NCBI GenBank assembly: GCA_023458875.1
Contig: JAEWXO010000023.1
Coordinates: 1 to 21,654 of the forward strand
Source: Bacillota bacterium
GTDB lineage: Bacteria; Bacillota; Clostridia; Oscillospirales; Ruminococcaceae
Direction: 5' to 3'
Length of the DNA: 21,654 bases
Every line of letters begins with the position of its first letter. The first letter of the stretch is position 1. A program made the position numbers and the translations under genes. Shown here one piece after another: positions 16,420 through 21,654 of the stretch. The notes beneath the pieces were generated by a model, which ran no database searches, was not told the origin of the DNA, and worked only from the letters and a program-made list of their open reading frames with translations.

Positions 16420-16498
16420 TATATTGTACAATTTATAGACGGAACAGCTCAGATGAATTGTTAAAACAAATTCACAATATATGGAGAGAAGAATTGTT

Positions 16499-17950
16499 AT
16501 GAATAATAATTATGATGTTATTATTGTAGGAAGTGGGGTTTCGGGCTTATATGCAGCAATTAACCTTCCGAAGGAGTTAAATGTGCTTATATTGTCCAAA
16601 AGAAAATTGACATTGTGTAATTCTGCGTTAGCTCAGGGTGGTATAGCAGGTGTATATGATTCACCTAATGACAATATACAACTTCATCAGAATGATACAC
16701 TGATTGCAGGAGGCTTTAAAAATAATAATGAAACACTTCATATATTAGTCAGTCAAGCAGCTTATGATATAAAAAATATAATAGACATAGGCGTTGAATT
16801 TGACAGAAACAAAGACGGCACACTTCACAGAACGCTTGAAGGCGGTCATTGCAGACACAGAATTTTTCATCATAAGGATGCTACAGGTTTTGAAGTTGTA
16901 ACAAAGCTTATTGAGCATGTTAAAACCCTTTCAAATGTCACAATACTCGAAGAATCACTTATGTGTGATATTAAAAAGACCTCTTCAGGTTTTTCAGTAA
17001 ACGTACAGCATGAGCAGGTAAATACAACATTCAACAGTCATTTTCTTGTTCTTGCAACAGGCGGTATAGGCAGAGTATACGAGTACACAACAAATTCCGC
17101 TATCGCAACCGGTGACGGAATAGCAATGGCTTATGAGCTGGGTGCAGACATAAAAAATTTAAGCTTCGTTCAGTTCCATCCTACAGCATTCAACAATAAG
17201 AATACAAGAGAATGCTTCCTTATTTCAGAGGCTGTAAGAGGTGAGGGTGCATATCTTCTTAACTGCAATGGTGAGAGGTTTATGCATAACTATGACGACC
17301 GTCTGGAGCTTGCACCGCGCGATGTAGTATCACATGCCATTATTCTTGAAAGCAGGAAACAGAACAGCGACGAATTTTATCTTGACATTTCACATAAAAA
17401 CTCTGAGTTTCTCATAGGCAGATTCCCGATGATCTATAAAAATCTTCTTGAACAGGGATTTGATCTTACAAAGGACAGAATACCTATTTTCCCTTGTCAG
17501 CATTATCTCATGGGCGGTATAAATGTTGACTGTAATGCTCAGACTAAAATAAAGGGTTTGTATGCAGTCGGTGAATGTTCACACACAGGGGTACACGGAA
17601 ATAACAGACTTGCAAGCAATTCTCTTCTTGAAGCACTTGTATTTTCAAGACAGGCAGCAAATAATATTGCTAAGAATGCTTTAAAATGCTCTGCTGAATA
17701 TGAAGAATATAAATTTGCTCCAAACGATACCACTACACATATTCCAAGCGGAATAAGAACAGAAGTAAGACATATAATGCAGCAGAGCTATTTTGTAATT
17801 CCTGATAAAGCTGCCGCAGTTGACGGATTTAAAAGAATAAAAGAACTCAAAAAAATGCTTAACACTGAAAAGTTTTATATTGATGCTAATTTTATTGAAG
17901 CAAGGTCACTTGTTACGGTTGCATATTTAATATTAAAAGAAGTTATTTAA
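16499..17950 (+). CDS. nadB: L-aspartate oxidase
   Basis: This FAD enzyme oxidises aspartate to iminoaspartate, the first step of quinolinate synthesis for NAD. The product (483 residues) begins with the dinucleotide-binding motif VGSGVSGLYAA and keeps the family motifs LAQGGIAGV, LEGGHCRHRIFHHKDATG, QFHPTAF, EAVRGEGAYLL, QHYLMGGINVD and NNRLASNSLLEAL. Arg247, His335 and Arg370 correspond by motif to active-site residues of the E. coli enzyme. The protein stops at LVTVAYLILKEVI, just before the conserved ESRGxHxRxDxP-type tail, so it is shorter than usual. GGAGAG (16483-16488) lies 10 bases before the chosen ATG; the ATG at 16481 has no site. nadC follows 28 bases on; nadA is absent from the window. 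A succinate dehydrogenase-type flavoprotein is less likely given these motifs. Confidence 0.93.
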   Translation: MNNNYDVIIVGSGVSGLYAAINLPKELNVLILSKRKLTLCNSALAQGGIAGVYDSPNDNIQLHQNDTLIAGGFKNNNETLHILVSQAAYDIKNIIDIGVEFDRNKDGTLHRTLEGGHCRHRIFHHKDATGFEVVTKLIEHVKTLSNVTILEESLMCDIKKTSSGFSVNVQHEQVNTTFNSHFLVLATGGIGRVYEYTTNSAIATGDGIAMAYELGADIKNLSFVQFHPTAFNNKNTRECFLISEAVRGEGAYLLNCNGERFMHNYDDRLELAPRDVVSHAIILESRKQNSDEFYLDISHKNSEFLIGRFPMIYKNLLEQGFDLTKDRIPIFPCQHYLMGGINVDCNAQTKIKGLYAVGECSHTGVHGNNRLASNSLLEALVFSRQAANNIAKNALKCSAEYEEYKFAPNDTTTHIPSGIRTEVRHIMQQSYFVIPDKAAAVDGFKRIKELKKMLNTEKFYIDANFIEARSLVTVAYLILKEVI

Positions 17951-17978
17951 AAAAAATACAAAAGTAAGGATGAAAAAA

Positions 17979-18824
17979 ATGAAGCTATCGCAGATGTATA
18001 TTGACAATATAATAAATACGGCACTCATGGAGGATATAAATTACATAGATGTAACTACTGATAACCTCATTGACGATTCTCATAAAAGCAGTGCATATTA
18101 TGTCGCAAAGGACGAAGGTGTAATTTGCGGCATCGAAATTGCAAAAAGGGTATTTGAGATAATCGCAAATGATGTTGATTTTAAAATAAATTTCTCTGAT
18201 GGTCAGCGTGTAAAAAAAGGTGATATAATTGCCGATATGTACGGCTCAACAAAAACGCTGCTCAAAGGGGAGAGAACAGCACTTAATATACTTCAGCATA
18301 TGTCAGGTATAGCTACAGCGGTAAACAGATGCACAGAGCTTACCAAGGGTACAAAGGCAATGATAACCGACACCAGAAAAACACTGCCTGGATTAAGAGC
18401 GCTTCAGAAATATGCAGTAACAGCAGGCGGAGGAAAAAATCACAGATTTAACCTTTCAGACGGCGCGATGCTTAAGGATAATCATATTGATGCATACGGC
18501 GGAATAACACCCGCGGTAACTGAGCTGCGAAAAAAAACAGGGCATATGGTAAAAATAGAAGTTGAGGTAAGAAATCTTTCAGAGCTTCAGGAAGCGCTTG
18601 ACTGCGGAACAGAGGTAATCATGCTTGATAATATGAGCTGTGATGATATGAAAAAAGCAGTTGAGATTACAGCCGGAAGGGCATTGCTTGAGGCTTCAGG
18701 AAATGTAACGGATGAAAATATCAGACAGATAGCTTTGACAGGTGTTGATATTATTTCCCTTGGAGCATTGACACACTCGGTAAAATGTTTTGATATTTCA
18801 ATGAAAATAAAAGCAGACAAATGA
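17979..18824 (+). CDS. nadC: Nicotinate-nucleotide pyrophosphorylase (quinolinate phosphoribosyltransferase)
   Basis: The enzyme joins quinolinate to PRPP, releasing CO2 and pyrophosphate, to give nicotinate mononucleotide in NAD synthesis. The 281-residue product is of normal length. Signature stretches are GERTALNILQHMSGIAT, DTRKTLPGLRALQKYAV, GGGKNHRFNLSDGAMLKDNH and, near the end, the glycine/serine loop LEASGNV with ISLGALTHS. These supply the Arg, Lys, His and Asp contacts for quinolinate and phosphate. AAGGA (17966-17970) is 8 bases before the ATG at 17979 but overlaps the earlier ATG at 17970, so the later start is chosen. It is 28 bases behind nadB and should share its transcript. 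Confidence 0.96.
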   Translation: MKLSQMYIDNIINTALMEDINYIDVTTDNLIDDSHKSSAYYVAKDEGVICGIEIAKRVFEIIANDVDFKINFSDGQRVKKGDIIADMYGSTKTLLKGERTALNILQHMSGIATAVNRCTELTKGTKAMITDTRKTLPGLRALQKYAVTAGGGKNHRFNLSDGAMLKDNHIDAYGGITPAVTELRKKTGHMVKIEVEVRNLSELQEALDCGTEVIMLDNMSCDDMKKAVEITAGRALLEASGNVTDENIRQIALTGVDIISLGALTHSVKCFDISMKIKADK

Positions 18825-18850
18825 TATATTATAGTTAGGAAGTGATTATT

Positions 18851-19753
18851 ATGGATAGTTTATTTGACAGTTTCAAAAGTAATTATACAGGTGATTCATA
18901 CAGAATAATGTGCACGGTCAGTTCTGCTGTTAAGGAAACGTTTTTCTATGTTCAGGAGATTGGATATCTCAGTGTTATCAAGCCATATAATACGATACGT
19001 GATAATCTGGATTCTTTTTTGTTTGTGGTTATTCTTGACGGACGAGGCGAGCTGGTGTACAACAACAGAACATATACGCTTACAAAGGGCTGCTGTTTTT
19101 TAATTGATTGCCTTAAGCCGCATTCATACAAAAGCAGCCTGAGTGAACCGTGGAAATTGCTATGGCTTCATTTTAACGGACCGACAGCCAGAGGCCATTA
19201 TGAATACTTCGTAAATGCTTATATTAACGTTATTCATCCGGACCTCGTTGATCCTTTTGAGGATCTTATGCGTCAGCTTATTGAGATAAATACAAAGCAT
19301 GATTCGTCAACAGAGGTAAGGTCATCAAAGATAATTGTTGAGCTGCTTACGCTGCTGATGACATTCAAGAAAACGGATACGGTTTACACATCCCAGATAG
19401 TACGAAAGCTTGCGGAAATACGAAGATATATAAACAGGAATTATACAAGTGACATATATCTTGAGACAATATGTGAAAAATTCAGCATCAGCAAATTTCA
19501 TCTGACAAAGGAATTTAAAAAGGCCTATGGAATAACAATAGCTAAATATATTATGCAGAAACGAATCGGAAATGCTAAATGGCTTCTTAAATATTCTGAT
19601 AAGACGTTAGAGGAAATATCAGTATCATGCGGATTTTACGATACATGTTATTTTAATAAACAATTTAAAGCGATTGAAGAGACTACTCCATATAAATACA
19701 GAAAATCATGGCTTGAAAAAGACCTTGAGATAAAAGCAGAAGATGAAAACTGA
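18851..19753 (+). CDS. AraC-family transcriptional regulator
   Basis: The 300-residue product has an N-terminal cupin-like ligand domain (about 45-120: ILDGRGELVYNNRTY, KGCCFLIDCLKPHSY, WLHFNG) and a C-terminal AraC domain with two helix-turn-helix units (about 190-295: YLETICEKFSISKFHLTKEFKKAYG and EEISVSCGFYDTCYFNKQFKAIEETTPYKYRKSW). Regulators of this layout in Firmicutes usually answer to sugars and control nearby transport or hydrolase genes. AGGAAG (18837-18842) is 8 bases from the ATG at 18851; a GTG at 18842 overlaps the site and is rejected. It lies 26 bases after nadC and may be read through from nadBC. Its target is unknown; the dyad in front of the GH5 gene is one candidate, 7 kb away. 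Confidence 0.9.
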   Translation: MDSLFDSFKSNYTGDSYRIMCTVSSAVKETFFYVQEIGYLSVIKPYNTIRDNLDSFLFVVILDGRGELVYNNRTYTLTKGCCFLIDCLKPHSYKSSLSEPWKLLWLHFNGPTARGHYEYFVNAYINVIHPDLVDPFEDLMRQLIEINTKHDSSTEVRSSKIIVELLTLLMTFKKTDTVYTSQIVRKLAEIRRYINRNYTSDIYLETICEKFSISKFHLTKEFKKAYGITIAKYIMQKRIGNAKWLLKYSDKTLEEISVSCGFYDTCYFNKQFKAIEETTPYKYRKSWLEKDLEIKAEDEN

Positions 19754-19842
19754 CATATAAAAAATATATAAATCAGGCAAGATGACATTTATTCAGGTTT
19801 GAAATTATATATGTCTTTTGTTTGAATTTCAGGAGGAACAGA

Positions 19843-21018
19843 ATGAAATATCTAGAGGACAAAAGAGTACGTTCGTTTATTCTCGCGGGAATTATACTTC
19901 TTACATTTGCGTTTTTATTTATCAAATATGATGGGTTTATGCTTGCTGTAAACAAGGTTATTAATGTCAGCCGTCCTGTTATAATAGGCTGTTTTATTGC
20001 CTTTGCACTTCAGAAGCCATTGAATTTTATAACTTCAAAATATGAAAAAAAATATGAAAAGATATATCAGAAAAAGCTTCAGAGACTGAAAAAGAAAAAT
20101 AACGGTGTGCTTCCGTCTCAGCTTCCAAAAAGGAGTACACTGCCTTCAAAGCTTTCACTACTTACTCTGTATTTACTGGTGCTGCTTTTTCTGGCTTTAT
20201 TGGTGGTAATAATAGTACCTCAGCTTGTAACCAGTATCAAGACGTTTTCGGACAATTTTGATAATTATTTCCGCAATGCTGAGTCTCTTATCCAGAAGTA
20301 TTATAAAAATGAAGATTCCACACTTGTACAATGGATAGAGGAGCTTGACATACTTGATAAAATATACGGTCTTGCAGAGTATCTGCCTGATGTTTTAATG
20401 AAAACATTCGGAATTACAGCAAGCCTTCTTGGGACAATTGTAGATCTGTTTTTAGGTGTAGTACTTTCGGTTTATATTCTGGCGGAAAGAAATCATTTAA
20501 AAAATCAAGGCCAGAGACTTGGAAAAAGATTTTTAAAACCGGAAAAATACGGAAAAATATCAAAGTACCTCCGTCTTATTGCAGAAAAGTTTTCAGGCTT
20601 TATAAGCGGACAGCTTACAGAAGCATTTATTCTCGGTATGCTGTGTTTTATAGGAATGAGAATTTTCGGATTTGAGTATGCCGTACTCATAAGTACTATT
20701 ATCGGTATGACGAACCTTATTCCGATTGTCGGACCTATTATAGGAACCATACCTTGTGCATTTATTCTGCTCCTTGTAAATCCTTCAGATGCAGTGTGGT
20801 TTATAGTATTTATAATCATTCTTCAGCAGCTTGAATCAAATATTATTTATCCAAGGGTCGTAGGAAGCTCTATGGGCCTTCCGGCACTGTGGGTATCTGT
20901 CGCAGTAATAATAGGAGGCGGCTTACAGGGCATATTCGGAATGGTCGTTGCAATACCGCTTATGTCATTTATCTACACGGTCCTCAAAGAGAAAACAGAA
21001 GAAACAGTTACACATTAA
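19843..21018 (+). CDS. AI-2E family (PerM/UPF0118) membrane transporter
   Basis: The 391-residue product has the usual build of this family: two N-terminal membrane spans (about 11-30 and 40-60), a charged loop (KKYEKIYQKKLQRLKKK), a third span (about 105-130), an amphipathic external region, then a dense membrane block at the C-terminus with the family stretch LIPIVGPIIGTIPCAFILL and LESNIIYPRVVGSSMGLPALWVSVAVIIGG. Members export small molecules or act as ion antiporters; the name AI-2E comes from autoinducer-2 export in E. coli and does not fix the substrate here. AGGAGG (19831-19836) is 6 bases before the ATG at 19843; the upstream in-frame TTG at 19822 precedes the site. It lies 89 bases after the AraC gene. 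Confidence 0.88.
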   Translation: MKYLEDKRVRSFILAGIILLTFAFLFIKYDGFMLAVNKVINVSRPVIIGCFIAFALQKPLNFITSKYEKKYEKIYQKKLQRLKKKNNGVLPSQLPKRSTLPSKLSLLTLYLLVLLFLALLVVIIVPQLVTSIKTFSDNFDNYFRNAESLIQKYYKNEDSTLVQWIEELDILDKIYGLAEYLPDVLMKTFGITASLLGTIVDLFLGVVLSVYILAERNHLKNQGQRLGKRFLKPEKYGKISKYLRLIAEKFSGFISGQLTEAFILGMLCFIGMRIFGFEYAVLISTIIGMTNLIPIVGPIIGTIPCAFILLLVNPSDAVWFIVFIIILQQLESNIIYPRVVGSSMGLPALWVSVAVIIGGGLQGIFGMVVAIPLMSFIYTVLKEKTEETVTH

Positions 21019-21022
21019 CACA

Positions 21023-21058
21023 AAAATGCTTTCTGCCTTTCAAGGCGGGAAGCATTTT
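21023..21058 (+). terminator. Terminator after the AI-2E family gene
   Basis: AAAATGCTTTCTGCC (21023-21037) pairs with GGCGGGAAGCATTTT (21044-21058), two G-U pairs, 6-base loop, ending in TTTT. It begins four bases after the stop codon. Confidence 0.82.
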
Positions 21059-21169
21059 CAAAGAATACATTCAAGTTTTAATATCAATCCTTAATTATTC
21101 ACAGTAGCATAAAAAACAACGCTAATACTATACGTATGGCCATATTCAAAATAGATTTAAAGATTGTAA

Positions 21170-21367
21170 GAAAATCACAGTTTAAATACTTCAGTAAATC
21201 TGTGTATTGGTACAAAGCTTATAGATTCGAAAGGGAAAGAATTTGTTGAGAAAGTATATAAAGAAAATCTAGAAAATAAGAAATTAAGGGTATTTAATTT
21301 TCAGGCTACAAAGCGCTGTAAATATTTTGTAGGAAATAATAATATTATCGTTCATAACCAATACTGA
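21170..21367 (+). pseudogene. C-terminal remnant of a pretoxin-type HINT domain
   Basis: An open frame of 65 codons, with no start codon and a stop directly upstream (21167-21169), reads GTKLIDSKGKEFVEKVYKEN, then LRVFNFQ, then KYFVGNNNIIVHNQY before TGA. The ending F-N-F-(x)n-C-x-Y-F-V-G-N-x-x-x-x-V-H-N is the C-terminal signature of HINT domains found before the toxin part of polymorphic toxins. Only the last part of the domain remains; the N-terminal catalytic cysteine region is missing and only QY follows the HN junction, so no toxin is attached. A degraded end of a secreted toxin-type gene is the best reading. Confidence 0.7.
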
Positions 21368-21462
21368 TGTTTTTTTAAAAATTATCTTATTGTTTTGGCT
21401 AGCGCCATTATCTGCGAAAAATAAAATAGTGGAGAATTTCTAGTGTACAGGCATATTCACTC

Positions 21463-21491
21463 TTGAATTAATTCTGCATATATGATATAAT
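21463..21491 (+). promoter_or_regulatory. Promoter without an intact gene behind it
   Basis: TTGAAT (21463-21468) and TATAAT (21486-21491) are 17 bases apart. A possible ribosome binding site (GAGGGTG, 21518-21524) and TTG start at 21530 follow, but the frame stops after 11 codons inside the repeat-bearing segment. The stretch 21368-21460 shows nothing I recognise. Confidence 0.5.
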
Positions 21492-21567
21492 TGTCATAGA
21501 TACGATTTTATTGAAATGAGGGTGTACTATTGTTAGAGACCACCTATTCTGTCGTCCAAAAGTGAAC

Positions 21568-21601
21568 GTATTTTGTCATCGGTAGGCACTGTATTTTGTC
21601 A
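21568..21601. mobile_element. Short 23-bp-period repeats, possible end of an insertion sequence
   Basis: GTATTTTGTCA occurs at 21568-21578 and again at 21591-21601, a period of 23 bases, just after GTCCAAAAGTGAACG (21553-21567). Multiple short terminal repeats of this sort are known at the ends of IS21-family elements, where the transposase binds. Base composition rises in GC at this point, and no gene is open. No transposase is visible because the window ends, so the family is a guess. Confidence 0.35.
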
Positions 21602-21654
21602 AGGGCCTCATAAAGCAGAATGACACCCCCTTCCGGAGATGTCAATCTCAATCT

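Noticed and set aside
19752..19815. GACATATA/TATATGTC pair flanking the gap before the AI-2E family gene
   Set aside because: Short AT-rich arms separated by about 48 bases; too weak to call a terminator or operator.
20889..21107. Plus-strand frame overlapping the end of the AI-2E family gene
   Set aside because: It lies out of frame in conserved coding sequence and runs through the terminator; no supporting signal.
1..21654. CRISPR array, tRNA or rRNA genes, known riboswitch
   Set aside because: No regularly spaced repeats of CRISPR size, no cloverleaf or rRNA-like segment and no recognised riboswitch core were seen on either strand.

Overview
The window reads as chromosomal DNA from a low-GC, Gram-positive, fibre-degrading anaerobe of the Ruminococcus/Oscillospiraceae type. 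This is inferred from the clostridial style of SecA, a surface-lipoprotein GH5 glycoside hydrolase with a cellulose-binding-like module, a type I dockerin, consensus TTGACA/TATAAT promoters and AAGGAG-type ribosome binding sites. The species cannot be fixed from sequence alone. All genes lie on the + strand except the GH5 gene.

Left part (1-9970): a large lipoprotein with a solute-binding C-terminal half (19-2850) ends at a hairpin; monocistronic secA (3241-6003) follows its own promoter. After secA comes a cluster of hairpins (6066-6224), including a perfect 36-bp palindrome. Next are an EF-G-like GTPase (6395-8482) and a U32-family-like Fe-S protein (8610-9869) preceded by a 20-bp RNA-type hairpin. 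A bidirectional terminator separates the latter from the convergent GH5 gene.

Middle (9971-16340): the GH5 lipoprotein (minus strand) diverges from a strongly AT-rich three-gene cassette. The cassette encodes a 939-residue secreted protein (signal peptide, dockerin, calcium-loop repeats, degenerate VWA-like region, LysM-like repeat, DUF4474-like C-terminus) and two tandemly duplicated single-pass membrane proteins resembling DUF5104. A 45-bp direct repeat lies on each side of the cassette (11923 and 16295), so the unit looks like a discrete, possibly inserted or excisable block. A 36-bp imperfect dyad overlaps the GH5 promoter and is a candidate operator.

Right part (16400-21654): nadB and nadC (quinolinate synthesis and its conversion to nicotinate mononucleotide, NAD pathway; nadA is not in the window) are followed closely by an AraC-family regulator and an AI-2E/PerM-family membrane protein, ended by a strong hairpin. 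The last 500 bases hold a start-less remnant of a pretoxin-type HINT domain, a good promoter with no intact gene behind it, and short 23-bp-period repeats that look like the end of an insertion sequence.

The most unusual item is the dockerin/LysM/DUF4474 protein with its duplicated membrane partners inside direct repeats. A surface effector plus protective or anchoring partners is one reading of it, but that is inference.
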